A stretch of 64,000 nucleotides of DNA from Parapedobacter soli (GCF_025460835.1 NZ_JAMXAY010000008.1:50529-114528), one strand, 5' to 3'; shown: positions 48,632-58,007, counted from the first letter of the stretch. Program-made: numbers and translations. The notes: generated by a model not told the origin, from the sequence alone.

Positions 48632-49229
48632 GTTGGATGTCTTTGTTTTCGAGTGTCTTCCAGTGGGTGATCAGCACAGCATGTGGATTGTTGTCCGACC
48701 GTATCTCAAGGTCACTGAGGTATCCCTCGGTGATGAGCGAGCGGGTGATGGTGGAGCTACGCCGGTCGATTTTCTGCGTGCCGTAATAGCGGAAGTAGCG
48801 CTTCGGCATATCAATGTGTATGCTGTCGGTGCGGATGGTCAGCACGGCGCTTGAGGACAGGATGGAGTTGAAAAATCCTTTTTCCTTGAGATTGTTGTAT
48901 TGCAGTGCCCCGCTCTCATCGATGAGGTACATGGCCTGCTTCATCTGGTACTCTATAAACTTGTCGTCAGGGGTTAGCGAGAAGAACAAGTTATGGAAGC
49001 GCCCAACGTGTGAGCGGTACTCGGCCTCCCGGTTCATCTGCACGTCCGTTCGCCTGGCGGACATGGGCACGTTTGCCGCATCCATAATGTAGATGCTCTT
49101 TCGTGCGTCCGCTACCTGCCGGTAGGCGAAAAAGGAGACGCCGAGTACCATTAGGACTGCTGCGATGAGGCAGCCCGCTGAGAGAAATGTAGCGAGCCGC
49201 ACTTTAGATTCGATATTCTTGATGATCAT
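48609..49229 (-). CDS. traK: Conjugative transposon protein TraK (VirB8-like)
   Basis: This 206-residue protein has an N-terminal membrane helix (about 15-36) and a periplasmic domain containing HVGRFHNLFFSLTPDDKFIEYQM, as in TraK of Bacteroidetes elements. It is the VirB8-like assembly factor of the channel. It is followed by the TraL-position gene with an overlap. Confidence 0.9.
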   Translation of the reverse strand: MIIKNIESKVRLATFLSAGCLIAAVLMVLGVSFFAYRQVADARKSIYIMDAANVPMSARRTDVQMNREAEYRSHVGRFHNLFFSLTPDDKFIEYQMKQAMYLIDESGALQYNNLKEKGFFNSILSSSAVLTIRTDSIHIDMPKRYFRYYGTQKIDRRSSTITRSLITEGYLSDLEIRSDNNPHAVLITHWKTLENKDIQHEQKNTF

Positions 49230-49238
49230 ATGTGCTGT

Positions 49239-50381
49239 CTATCTTTTTATTCCTTTGGTTAATATCCTGCCCATCATACGGGACATGCCGGATGCACCCC
49301 TGCCCATCGTGGAGGCGGCGGATGAGATGCCGGACGTCGAGATGATCCATGTAGAGATGCTGGGTACGGTGAGCATGGTCAGTGCGCCGATAACGAAGGT
49401 GCCGATAACTATACCGAAGGACAGGATACCGTTGCTGGCGAAGGCAGCCAGTTTTTCCATGTCGGCTACTCCCGTTTCTCCGACCAGTGCTTGGTAGCGG
49501 GTAATCTCGGCCTCCATGGCATATTGTTGGAATAGCGACGCAATGTACAGCACCAAATAACCGATACCCGAGTACAGGTTGACCGAGATGAAGCGGGCAA
49601 TCCATGTGCTGAACGAGTCCCGGAAGGCGGGCAGGATACTGGCTGCTACTGAAAACGGGCCAAGGATAATAAGGATGGTCGAGTAGATGATCTGGATAAC
49701 GAATATAACATAAACGCATATACGCAGCAGCCAGATAGCGAGGGTTTCCAACAGGGAGGTAGCCAGTAGCTGGAGTCCCACCTTCATGCGGTTACGCACT
49801 TTGACCACCGCGTTCCATACCTCGGAAAAGCCCTCTTTGACGGAGGAGGTGACGGATTCCCATGCCTTGCCATACCACGTATCGGCCTCGGCTTTCGCCG
49901 TTTCGGTTTCGGCCTCGATGGTAAGGAGCTGGTCGGCCACTTCGACCATAAGCGCAGCGCGTTGGAGACGGAGGTTATTGACCTCGGCCTGGCTACCGTC
50001 GAATAAAACCTCGGTCTTGTTTGCCACGATGTCGGTTGGATAAGCGACGACCCGCGTAAAGGTAGGCCACCAGAGTATGACCATAACGAGGCCGAATGGC
50101 CTGAGCAGCGGCATGACCTCCAGCTGCTTGTCGCCCGCCATCATTTCGTAGGTCTTGATGGCGAAGAACACCAGCATGAAGATGGCGCAGAGTGCCTGCG
50201 CGTCGGCAATGAAGGCATCGTAGTGTGTCCAGATGGTATTTTTCATCTGCTTCAGGAAGTGCATCATGCCTTCTTCGTATACACCGTTGCCCTGCAAAAA
50301 ATTAAAGGTTTCCTTGAAGGAATCCGGGACGCTCTGTATCCGGGTTCGGGTTGCATCGATAAATAGTTCTATCAGGTTCAT
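49239..50381 (-). CDS. traJ: Conjugative transposon protein TraJ (VirB6-like)
   Basis: This 380-residue polytopic inner-membrane protein has at least five predicted helices, beginning near residue 60, and a cluster at about 205-345. The segment LGPFSVAASILPAFRDSFSTWIARFISVNLYSGIGYLVLYI is typical of TraJ. It is expected to form the inner-membrane channel part. It starts 10 bp after the end of the 50392 gene. Confidence 0.9.
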   Translation of the reverse strand: MNLIELFIDATRTRIQSVPDSFKETFNFLQGNGVYEEGMMHFLKQMKNTIWTHYDAFIADAQALCAIFMLVFFAIKTYEMMAGDKQLEVMPLLRPFGLVMVILWWPTFTRVVAYPTDIVANKTEVLFDGSQAEVNNLRLQRAALMVEVADQLLTIEAETETAKAEADTWYGKAWESVTSSVKEGFSEVWNAVVKVRNRMKVGLQLLATSLLETLAIWLLRICVYVIFVIQIIYSTILIILGPFSVAASILPAFRDSFSTWIARFISVNLYSGIGYLVLYIASLFQQYAMEAEITRYQALVGETGVADMEKLAAFASNGILSFGIVIGTFVIGALTMLTVPSISTWIISTSGISSAASTMGRGASGMSRMMGRILTKGIKR

Positions 50382-50391
50382 AAAGGGTGTT

Positions 50392-51174
50392 TTATAGTTT
50401 GGATTTACTGAGGATATCGTCGGCGATCTGCCGGTCTGTCCTGCCGGGCGGGAGGGTGATGGACTGACCCGGCTCCGTGATCCTTGTATCGGCTTCCGTC
50501 AGGGACAGGTATAGTTTTATCCGCTGCTTCTTCGCTTCCCACATGGCGGAAAGCTGGCGGTATTCCCCAAGCACACGGTGGTAGGCCATGATGCGCGACC
50601 CCCTGTCCATGTTGGTCGTCCGTGCGGCATCAAGACGTTCGGCCAGTGCTTCCTTTTCTTCGCGATACCATTCCAACAGACCCGTATGGGTCAAATAGTC
50701 GCGTACGTTGGGTTCGGCCCCTTCCAATGGGTCTATCCCGTCTGTGAGCGAACGGAACTCACCGCGGTAGTAGAGCTGCCAGAGCGGATCGGCGGCAGAT
50801 GCGGCACCGGCGTAGTTCACCATTTCGGTAAGGGCGGTGTTGCGCAAGGTATCCGCGTGTTTCTTATAGGCTTCCTCAGTGTTCTTCATGGCGGCGACAA
50901 GTCGCAACCGAAGGGTTTGGGGGCCTGTAAAACTAAGGGACCGTCGGTCGGTACGGGGGTAGTTGGGATGCCAGGCCCACGTTAGCCAGTACTGGTAATT
51001 GAGACCGAGGAATCCTTTCTTGGGCGTAAAATTATCGCGATTCCACTGCTTGAAAACCATGCGCTCCTGCTGGTGGACAATGTGCTTGTCGGTTTGGTAT
51101 TTGACCGTCTGTGCCATGCCTTGCGTGATGGAGAGCGCCAGCACCACCGGCCATATGATAAGGTGAGTGTTCAT
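50392..51174 (-). CDS. Exported transfer-region protein, function unknown
   Basis: This 260-residue protein starts with a signal peptide (about 1-21, QGMAQ) and is predicted helical. Its C-terminus TDRQIADDILSKSKL resembles the ends of the three tandem paralogues upstream (for example DKRIADDIIRNAKYL), suggesting a distant relation or a shared interaction motif. It lies 1 bp after the first of them. No named family recognised with confidence. Confidence 0.6.
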   Translation of the reverse strand: MNTHLIIWPVVLALSITQGMAQTVKYQTDKHIVHQQERMVFKQWNRDNFTPKKGFLGLNYQYWLTWAWHPNYPRTDRRSLSFTGPQTLRLRLVAAMKNTEEAYKKHADTLRNTALTEMVNYAGAASAADPLWQLYYRGEFRSLTDGIDPLEGAEPNVRDYLTHTGLLEWYREEKEALAERLDAARTTNMDRGSRIMAYHRVLGEYRQLSAMWEAKKQRIKLYLSLTEADTRITEPGQSITLPPGRTDRQIADDILSKSKL

Positions 51175-51175
51175 A

Positions 51176-51862
51176 TCATTGATCTGTTAAGAGGTTGGAT
51201 TTATAGATGATATCGTCCACTAACCGCTTGTCCTGATTGATGAACTGCTGGTAAGGATTGAGCGTGCGGAATATACCATTGAACTTTGCCCAATACATGG
51301 ATTGGTGCATGCTGTAAGCCAGTGCCCGCATCACGCGTAGTTCAAGGAGTATCTTGCGAAGTAGGACATCACGCTTTTCATAATCCATCAGTACATTCCG
51401 ACCTTCTTTGAGGACAAATTCGGAGACCTCGCTGGCGAGGTTTACGCCCCGGCTTTTCATTTGCCTAGCCACGTCCTCCGCAAAGAGCAACAGGTGCGGC
51501 GCATCTCTTGCAGTCTGCACCATTCCGTTGCACTCACGGATGATATCGGCACCGATGCGACCAATCTGCCGAACGGTTAGCCCCGTGCGTAGTGCCTGGT
51601 CTACCTCGGTTAGTCCCCGATGGATCATGTCCTGCACCATGACTACGGAACTGACGTTGATGTTGATGTCGTTGAGACGATCCTTGATCGTCGACAGGTA
51701 GCTGTTGTGCATGATTTCTGCGGCGGAGCGCGCGGCGGCATTTTGACCAACGATGGACAGGTGCTTGCTATCATAGATAATGGTAACGTAGCTCTGAGCC
51801 TGCGCCAACTCGGCACCCATCATCAAGCCAAATAGCAGTATCATTGTTTTCGTTCTGTTCAT
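51176..51862 (-). CDS. Exported TraI-position protein, tandem paralogue 3
   Basis: This 228-residue protein has a signal peptide (about 1-22, AQAQ) and a helical body ending NPYQQFINQDKRLVDDIIYKS. It is related to the next two upstream genes (51859 and 52515). The trio occupies the place between TraG and TraJ where CTnDOT-like elements have TraH/TraI, so a channel or VirB5-like role is possible. It overlaps the preceding paralogue by 4 bp. Confidence 0.65.
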   Translation of the reverse strand: MNRTKTMILLFGLMMGAELAQAQSYVTIIYDSKHLSIVGQNAAARSAAEIMHNSYLSTIKDRLNDININVSSVVMVQDMIHRGLTEVDQALRTGLTVRQIGRIGADIIRECNGMVQTARDAPHLLLFAEDVARQMKSRGVNLASEVSEFVLKEGRNVLMDYEKRDVLLRKILLELRVMRALAYSMHQSMYWAKFNGIFRTLNPYQQFINQDKRLVDDIIYKSNLLTDQ

Positions 51863-52518
51863 TGCCGGATTTGTTTGAGTTTGGAGAGGATGTTGTCCAC
51901 CAGCTGCCGGTCCCGGTTTACGTACTCCCCGAAAGGATTTATCGATGCGAGTATCCGTTTACGGTTAGCGTGATACATATTGGCGGCAAGCCCGCGGGAG
52001 GCCCCGGCGATACGCCGGAGCTCGGTCAGTACGTGACCGAAAAGAAGTCTGCGATCGCTGGCTTTCATCTGGTTGATGTCGCCGATACTGATGGCCAGTG
52101 CGTAAAGGTACCGGCTGAGCCGGTAGGCCCGGTCTGCCAGATCCTCTTCGGTTTGATAGGCCATCACGATGAGCATCGGGTCCTGTCCCGCCAGCCGGAC
52201 GATGGTTACTTGGTGTTCCACGATCTCCCGGATAATCGGTGCTGCCTGTATACCGATCTGGGTAGCATCGATGGCAAGGCCAATGGTTTGGAAGCGGCTT
52301 TGCAGGGTACGGTACTTTTGCTTGAGATCGCCCATTTTCGAGCGATTGACTTCCTCGTTCGCCGAAGTGAGCGCCTGCCGGTTACGCGCGGTCTGCTGTC
52401 GGCTGTATTCGTCCTTGCTGTGCTGGACAAGTTGGTGCAATAGCTCGACGTTCAGTTGTGCGTGCCCTTTTGGCAGGAATGCCAAAAGGAAAAGGGCCGT
52501 TATCAGGGTCACTTTCAT
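51859..52518 (-). CDS. Exported TraI-position protein, tandem paralogue 2
   Basis: This 219-residue protein has a signal peptide (about 1-20, KGHAQ) and ends NPFGEYVNRDRQLVDNILSK. It is more divergent from the other two in the middle (AYRLSRYLYALAISIGD). It overlaps both neighbours by 4 bp, so all three are probably made in a fixed ratio. Confidence 0.65.
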   Translation of the reverse strand: MKVTLITALFLLAFLPKGHAQLNVELLHQLVQHSKDEYSRQQTARNRQALTSANEEVNRSKMGDLKQKYRTLQSRFQTIGLAIDATQIGIQAAPIIREIVEHQVTIVRLAGQDPMLIVMAYQTEEDLADRAYRLSRYLYALAISIGDINQMKASDRRLLFGHVLTELRRIAGASRGLAANMYHANRKRILASINPFGEYVNRDRQLVDNILSKLKQIRQ

Positions 52519-53177
52519 TGCTTGAGGTATTTTGCGTTGCGAATGATGTCATCGGCGATTCGCTTGTCGATGTTGATGAAACCCGCATACGGATTCAGTG
52601 AATCCAAGATGCCGCGCTGCTTGGCCCAATACATGGATCGGTACATGCCGTAAGCTACACCGCGCAGGATGGTCAGTTCAGTGACGATCCGGTTCAGCAG
52701 TTTGGCGCGTTCGCCCGAGTCCATGAGGTTGTCGCGCCCACCGCGGGTGACGAAGGAGCTGACTTCGGCGGCCAGTGCCGTTGCGCGGGTCTTGAACTCC
52801 CTTGCGCCTTCCTTTGCAAACAGCAGCAGTACAGGATTGCTGCCCGCGATGTCCATCGCTTTGTTCACATCCCGCACGATGTCGGTGCTGATGTCGACAA
52901 TGTCCTTTACGGCAAGCAGGTTGCGCACCACGGCGGAGACTTCGCTGAGCCCCTTGTATATCTTGTCCTGCAAATCGTTTACGATGACGAGTTGCCCGGT
53001 GACGGCCAACTGCCCCCGCTGGATGAGGGTGAGATTGTCGTTGGTGGTATTGAGTTGTCCGTTGATGACGGCGGCATGGGCACCCGTGGCGGCGGCGACC
53101 GCCGGATCGATATAAATCTGGGCTTGCAGGTGCGCCCCGAAAAGGAGCATGCCCAACAGTGTGCATAATGTTCTCAT
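52515..53177 (-). CDS. Exported TraI-position protein, tandem paralogue 1
   Basis: This 220-residue protein has a signal peptide (about 1-19, HLQAQ) and a helical body with GREFK-like and RSMYWAKQRGILDSLNPYAG segments closest to paralogue 3. It lies just downstream of traG. It ends DKRIADDIIRNAKYLKQ. Confidence 0.65.
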   Translation of the reverse strand: MRTLCTLLGMLLFGAHLQAQIYIDPAVAAATGAHAAVINGQLNTTNDNLTLIQRGQLAVTGQLVIVNDLQDKIYKGLSEVSAVVRNLLAVKDIVDISTDIVRDVNKAMDIAGSNPVLLLFAKEGAREFKTRATALAAEVSSFVTRGGRDNLMDSGERAKLLNRIVTELTILRGVAYGMYRSMYWAKQRGILDSLNPYAGFINIDKRIADDIIRNAKYLKQ

Positions 53178-53200
53178 GGTTGGAAATGGGTTAAAAGAAG

Positions 53201-55699
53201 TTAATCGATGCGCGGCTCTCCAGACGTTATCGGTCGCCCGGCTTCATTGACTTTGGAGACAAACGCGCCGAGGGCAAGGCCGCTGGCCTGCATGTCGGTG
53301 ACAAAAGCCTCGAGTCCAGACTGGTAATCACCATGCGCACGGACGTAGGTCTGCACGGCATTCTTCTCAGGCTTTTCGGTTGTATAGCACAGATACTGGT
53401 AAATGGAAACCTCCACACCGTAGACCTCCCCAGTGGTTCCCCTGCGGATGTAGACCTCCTTGAATCTGCCCCGTCCGTCCTTGTTATCAAGCTGGTTAAC
53501 CGTGAATATCTTGCGCCGCTCGGTCTCGGTAATGGAGAGCAGTTTGGCGATAGCATCGTAATTTTCGCGGAATTTAGCTTGGTCCAGCAGGCAGATCGTA
53601 TCGGAGTTGGCGATGATGCTGTCCTTGACGATCGGGTTACCGAGGATGTCCCCGAGTTCCTGTGTGACCACGATGACCTCTCCCCAGAACTTCCTAACCG
53701 TCTTATACAGATAGAGGATGTACCCAGCCATAAGCGGACTCGCAATAGCCTTCCACGCTTCCTCTATAATGAGGGCTTTGCGCTGCGACGTACGGTGGCG
53801 CATCTTCTGAAGGAACACGTCCATAATAATCAAGGTCACTATGGGAAAAAGCACCTTGTTCTCTTTCAGGTTATCGATTTCGAACACAATGAAACGTTCG
53901 GAGAACAGCGACGAGTCGGCATCCTCGTTCAGCACGGTCCCGAACTCCTCGCCCGAATGGAATTTGCGCAGCACGTAGCGATATTCGTCCAGATCGAAAG
54001 TGATGGATTCCTGCTCGGTGATCTCGCGTATCCGGCCCACCGAATAGGTATAGAAGGAGTCGAAGTCCAGCTTCGCGGGTCTGCTCGGATTTTCCGGACC
54101 GGGATCGAGCCAGAAGTATTCGTAATAATAGGACGAGAGTACGTTGGACAGCACGGTGTCCTCGATTTGGGAGAGTTGCCCGTCAGCTCCCTTCCAAAGC
54201 AAGGCAATCAGGGTCTTGAGGAAATCCTTTTTTTCGAGGTTGAATTCCTTTTGCGAAATGGCGAAGGGATTCATCGAGATGGGTTTTTCCTCGGTATAGG
54301 TGATGTACTTACCGCCGTAGTAACTGCAAAGCCCGGAATAGGAGTCCCCGGTGTCGACGATGACCACATCCATGTTGTAACGGCAGTACTGTTCGACCAG
54401 GGCATTCATGAAAAAGGATTTTCCCGATCCCGACGGCCCTAAAGTGAACCTTGACCGATTGTTGACACGTCCGGTCCGCATGGGCAGATCCGATGGGTCG
54501 ATTGCCACCGGCAGCCCCTGCCTGTCCGTGAAGCGTATCAGGAAATCCGAGTCATCGTCGGTCTGCATGGACTCCTTGAAGAGCAGGCAGAGGGCTGCAT
54601 CGGACGTCGTGAGGAACCAGTCGTATTTTTTCAGTTCCACGCCATTGCCCGGCAATGCGGTCCGGAACAATTCCAGTTGGTTATAGCTATTCCGGGAGGG
54701 TATGATGCCCTGCTGGAAGAGGGCGGCCTCGATGTAATTGGCGGCCTTGCCGATCTTTTCGCTCTCGGCACACAGGACGATGTTGAAGTGGGCGTTCACC
54801 AGCAACTGGTTCTCGCGGGCCACGTCCACCAGCAACTGGTCGATATCCTCCACAGCGATCAGGTTGGCCGGATCGGGCACGCCTGAATGCCGTTTGCGTT
54901 TCAGTTCAAGCTTGTTCAGCGTGGCTTGCTGTCCGGGTATCTCAATCAGCTGGTTGTAGATAATACAACGGTAGTCCGGTACGTGGTGCAGGAAAAAGAG
55001 GTTATCCACCGGGAAGTCCCGGAGGTACCGCCCATCCTGCTTTTGGGTATAGGTGCTGACCGTCTCGGGCAGATCGATGGTGTCGGTGTTGATCAGGCTG
55101 ATGCTACGGAGTGTCCGTTCGCCCATATCGAGTTGCCGGTCGTTCGCCAGCAGGTTGTCCAACACAATGTTTTCCGATGCGAAGTCCATTGCCAGTAGGC
55201 GCGATACATAGCTACGTATGTCCGGCTCGCCGAGGCGGTACGGCTGCATGCCTGCACCGTGCAGCAGGTCGTGGATCTTATCCATGTCCTGGCTGAAGTC
55301 AGCCAGCGCTCTGGGGTCGTGGACGTAAAAGGTCCCGCGTTTCACCTGCCGGGTGATGGCCAGGAACGTGTCGATGCTGGTGTACTCCCGGCCTTGGAAG
55401 TGCTCGTTATATTTGCGTTGGAGGAATTCGTCGGCCTCCGGCGCGCGATAGGTTCCGCGGGAAAAGATATCCTGTTTCTGGACAATGTAGCCTTCGCCGA
55501 GTATCTTAATCATGTTAAGCAGCACGCCATGGTAGGCGGTATAGGGTTCCGGATCGGCTCCGTACTGCATGACGGGATTGCGGATGCGTAGCAGAGCGGA
55601 GAAGTCTCCCCGCTCACCGTAGAGCAGGGGCTCCCCATGGTAATGGTCGATGCCTGCATAGGGCATGCGGAATGCCGTCTTAGGGTGATGTGTCTGCAT
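53201..55699 (-). CDS. traG: Conjugation ATPase TraG (VirB4-like)
   Basis: This 832-residue secretion ATPase has Walker A GPSGSGKSFF near residue 421 and Walker B ALIIEEAW near 650. It powers channel assembly and substrate passage. The ATG at 55699 is chosen: MQTHHPKTAFRMPYAGID matches TraG starts, whereas the longer frame to 55828 overlaps traF fully in its extension. With this start it overlaps traF by 20 bp. Confidence 0.93.
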   Translation of the reverse strand: MQTHHPKTAFRMPYAGIDHYHGEPLLYGERGDFSALLRIRNPVMQYGADPEPYTAYHGVLLNMIKILGEGYIVQKQDIFSRGTYRAPEADEFLQRKYNEHFQGREYTSIDTFLAITRQVKRGTFYVHDPRALADFSQDMDKIHDLLHGAGMQPYRLGEPDIRSYVSRLLAMDFASENIVLDNLLANDRQLDMGERTLRSISLINTDTIDLPETVSTYTQKQDGRYLRDFPVDNLFFLHHVPDYRCIIYNQLIEIPGQQATLNKLELKRKRHSGVPDPANLIAVEDIDQLLVDVARENQLLVNAHFNIVLCAESEKIGKAANYIEAALFQQGIIPSRNSYNQLELFRTALPGNGVELKKYDWFLTTSDAALCLLFKESMQTDDDSDFLIRFTDRQGLPVAIDPSDLPMRTGRVNNRSRFTLGPSGSGKSFFMNALVEQYCRYNMDVVIVDTGDSYSGLCSYYGGKYITYTEEKPISMNPFAISQKEFNLEKKDFLKTLIALLWKGADGQLSQIEDTVLSNVLSSYYYEYFWLDPGPENPSRPAKLDFDSFYTYSVGRIREITEQESITFDLDEYRYVLRKFHSGEEFGTVLNEDADSSLFSERFIVFEIDNLKENKVLFPIVTLIIMDVFLQKMRHRTSQRKALIIEEAWKAIASPLMAGYILYLYKTVRKFWGEVIVVTQELGDILGNPIVKDSIIANSDTICLLDQAKFRENYDAIAKLLSITETERRKIFTVNQLDNKDGRGRFKEVYIRRGTTGEVYGVEVSIYQYLCYTTEKPEKNAVQTYVRAHGDYQSGLEAFVTDMQASGLALGAFVSKVNEAGRPITSGEPRID

Positions 55700-55979
55700 A
55701 GTTGGTCTTGAGATGTACGGGATGGATGAATATGCCTTTGTGTCGGGTCTTGTCGTGGAGGCCGTTCTTCTGGCGATGGAAAGTGAAGGTGAGTCCTCCG
55801 GCAATGGCAAGGATGGTGACCAGCCCACCGAGGTACATATTGGTGAGTGCCCCGGTTAGTCCACCGCCTACCAGACCGAGCGCCAACGAGGCAATGCCCC
55901 AGCCGATGAACTTTCCTTTGAACCCCCGATATACGAGGGGCTTCTGAAGCCCCTTGTATATGGAGAAGTAGCGGATCAT
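55680..55979 (-). CDS. traF: Conjugative transposon protein TraF (DUF4133)
   Basis: This 99-residue protein has two hydrophobic helices (about 26-44 and 47-66) and MIRYFSIYKGLQKPLVYRGFKG at the start, the DUF4133/VirB3-like pattern. It lies between traE and traG with overlaps of 1 and 20 bp. Confidence 0.88.
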   Translation of the reverse strand: MIRYFSIYKGLQKPLVYRGFKGKFIGWGIASLALGLVGGGLTGALTNMYLGGLVTILAIAGGLTFTFHRQKNGLHDKTRHKGIFIHPVHLKTNYADTSP

Positions 55980-56293
55980 CAGACGCCGAAGAATGCCTTG
56001 ATGACCACCGAAACCAGTACGAGAAACAGGCAGGAGCCGCCCCAGCCCATCAATTCTTTATTGATGTCCTGATCGCCCGAGTTCCACTTGATGTAGACAC
56101 GGACGCCGCCGATGATGCCGACGACGGCCCCGATGGCCAGGGTAAGCGTAGAGACAGGATCGACATAACTGGTGAGTGAGGAAGTGGCGGCATTGATACC
56201 GGTGGTTCCCCCGCCGCCCTGCGCAAGTAGGGTATTTGCAGTGGTTAGGATAAGCGTAGCAAACGCGAACAATCTTTTGGTTGTCACTGTCAT
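55979..56293 (-). CDS. traE: Conjugative transposon protein TraE (DUF4134), copy 1
   Basis: This 104-residue protein has a signal peptide or first helix (about 5-24) and a second and third helix with IGAVVGIIGGVRVYIKWNSG, the DUF4134/VirB2-like pilin pattern. The start at ATG 56293 is chosen because the longer frame overlaps the second copy entirely. Confidence 0.85.
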   Translation of the reverse strand: MTVTTKRLFAFATLILTTANTLLAQGGGGTTGINAATSSLTSYVDPVSTLTLAIGAVVGIIGGVRVYIKWNSGDQDINKELMGWGGSCLFLVLVSVVIKAFFGV

Positions 56294-56324
56294 TGGAAAA
56301 TGATTAGAAGGTGAGAAATATGGG

Positions 56325-56639
56325 TTAACTGACCCCGTAAAGGGCTCTGAGGAAGGTGCTGACAAGCGTAAGGAAGAGGCATGAAAAAAACCAGCCCATG
56401 ACTTGTCCGTCGATGTAATGGTGTTTGCCGGATTGCCAGTTGGTATAGATGCGCAGCCCACCGAGGATGCCGGCAATCGCACCGATGACCAGCACCAGAT
56501 CGGATAGACTGAAATACCAGCGATGCATCTCGCCCGATGCTTTATAGAACTCGCCAATACCGGGCTGTGCGCTGCCTATAGTCGGCAGGGTACAAAAAAT
56601 GATGACGATAGCCATCTCTGCAGTTAAAGATTGCGGCAT
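56325..56639 (-). CDS. Conjugative transposon protein TraE (DUF4134), copy 2
   Basis: This 104-residue paralogue of the adjacent TraE has IGAIAGILGGLRIYTNWQSG and QVMGWFFSCLFLTLV in the same positions. It differs most before the first helix. Two TraE-like pilin candidates in a row could give different pilus subunits or a regulatory pair. Confidence 0.82.
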   Translation of the reverse strand: MPQSLTAEMAIVIIFCTLPTIGSAQPGIGEFYKASGEMHRWYFSLSDLVLVIGAIAGILGGLRIYTNWQSGKHHYIDGQVMGWFFSCLFLTLVSTFLRALYGVS

Positions 56640-56641
56640 GA

Positions 56642-57004
56642 TCAGTAGGATATCGCACGGGTATGCTCGATGAGATTGTCCTTGGCGAGGTTGAACAACT
56701 CCTTCAACCCGACCGCCCCGGTGGAAAGGATCGGTCCGGACAGCCCGATCGGCGGCCGCTCGGCCAGTGGTGTGACGTCGGCTTCGTCCTGTGCCGGTTG
56801 GGTAGGCTCCGCACCGGATTCCGGTAGCGGGTCGTCTGCCGGTTCGATGATCTGGGGACGGACGTCTTCATCGAAGAAGAGCACGTTCCCTGCTTTTTCG
56901 GTACCGGGCGGCCTCCGGGTGGTGAACAGGTCGTATAAGAGGTTGAGGCCGTAGTAGGCCAAATAAATGAGAGCGAGGGTAAGTAGGAAACTTGTCCAGT
57001 TCAT
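56642..57004 (-). CDS. Small membrane protein, function unknown
   Basis: This 120-residue protein has one N-terminal helix (about 5-25) and a long acidic, Pro-rich cytoplasmic or periplasmic part, ending in a helical segment (GLKELFNLAKDNLIEHTRAI). It occupies the place of TraD/TraC in related elements, but the sequence is not recognised. It overlaps the TraB-like gene by 4 bp. Confidence 0.6.
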   Translation of the reverse strand: MNWTSFLLTLALIYLAYYGLNLLYDLFTTRRPPGTEKAGNVLFFDEDVRPQIIEPADDPLPESGAEPTQPAQDEADVTPLAERPPIGLSGPILSTGAVGLKELFNLAKDNLIEHTRAISY

Positions 57005-57375
57005 GGTTCTGAGTTTTTAAGGGTTTCTTGAATGTGTTTCGGTAGCCAGGGATGCTGGCCGATGTACCGGTGCAGAGCATAGACGATGAACCGGTTCATG
57101 TCGACGCCTTTGGCGAGCTTGATGCGCTTGAGCAGGTTCATCGTCCGGCTGTCTACGCGGATGAGGCTTTTCTCGGTACCTTCGAGTTTAAACGCATCGA
57201 TTGCTTGGAAAAATTCCGCGGCCTTCCGATCATTTACGGAACGTTTCGGGGACTTTCTGGGCTTTGTCGGAAGGACTGGTTCCGCTTTTTCTTTAGCGGG
57301 CGGCCGGTCGCTTTCCGTTTCGTCGGTACGCAGCTTTTCGCGCAACTGGTCTGCGAGCGATTTGATTTCGTTCAT
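57001..57375 (-). CDS. TraB-like ribbon-helix-helix protein (DUF3408-like)
   Basis: This 124-residue protein has a charged N-terminal half and a C-terminal part IRVDSRTMNLLKRIKLAKGVDMNRFIVYALHRYI that fits a ribbon-helix-helix/DUF3408 pattern. It overlaps parA by 4 bp and likely works with it, like a ParB-type or regulatory partner. The assignment is by pattern and position. Confidence 0.68.
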   Translation of the reverse strand: MNEIKSLADQLREKLRTDETESDRPPAKEKAEPVLPTKPRKSPKRSVNDRKAAEFFQAIDAFKLEGTEKSLIRVDSRTMNLLKRIKLAKGVDMNRFIVYALHRYIGQHPWLPKHIQETLKNSEP

Positions 57376-58007
57376 TTAGCCGCCTCCTTATTGATATAGC
57401 TGCCGTAGATCAGGTCGAGCACCGGTTGTACGGCAGGTAGAACCGTGGCCGGGGTGTGGAGCGTGTCCACCCGCTGGAAGCCGATGCGGTCGGCGATGCC
57501 CGGACTGACGGTTCCGAAACGTGATAGCGCCCGGTCCACGTCTTGGCGGGTGTCGTAGCGTACGGTGGCTTTGATGCGGTTAGGCACGAAAACGATGGAT
57601 GCACGGTTATTGATTTTTCCGGCGACCATCGCGAAAAGCAGCGTCGAGTCGACCGAAAACTCATCGTAGTTGAACGGGCAGAGGATAAGGTCGCCTGAGA
57701 GGATGACCGGAATCAGTCCGTCGTCGTCCATCTTGCCGGGTAGGTCGATCAATACCGTCTCTTTCGGATTGCGGGTAAGCACTTCAAGCAGCATGGGAAA
57801 ATGGGTTAGGTCTGCCGGAATGACTTCATAGGGTGCGGTGTTGTCCAGTATCTTGGCCTTTTCGTACTTAGCCGCTACGGACTGCTGGTAGTCCATATCG
57901 AGCACGGTGACTTTACGTTTGTGTGCCTCTGTGAGGTAATTGGCCAGCAACAGGGTGAGCGTGCTCTTGCCTGCGCCGCCCTTTTGGTTTCCTATCAAGA
58001 TTACCAT
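57372..58007 (-). CDS. ParA-family ATPase (TraA-like)
   Basis: This 211-residue P-loop ATPase starts with the deviant Walker A GNQKGGAGKST (residues 6-16) and has DLPGKMDDDGL as Walker B region. In Bacteroidetes elements a ParA homologue heads the tra operon (TraA) and helps element maintenance or transfer. No separate ParB was seen. It lies 21 bp from the relaxase gene. Confidence 0.9.
   Translation of the reverse strand: MVILIGNQKGGAGKSTLTLLLANYLTEAHKRKVTVLDMDYQQSVAAKYEKAKILDNTAPYEVIPADLTHFPMLLEVLTRNPKETVLIDLPGKMDDDGLIPVILSGDLILCPFNYDEFSVDSTLLFAMVAGKINNRASIVFVPNRIKATVRYDTRQDVDRALSRFGTVSPGIADRIGFQRVDTLHTPATVLPAVQPVLDLIYGSYINKEAAK

Noticed and set aside
53333..54442. Long 369-codon plus-strand frame inside traG
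   Set aside because: Antisense to a well-supported ATPase gene with intact motifs; a long open frame on the reverse strand is expected in GC-rich coding sequence.
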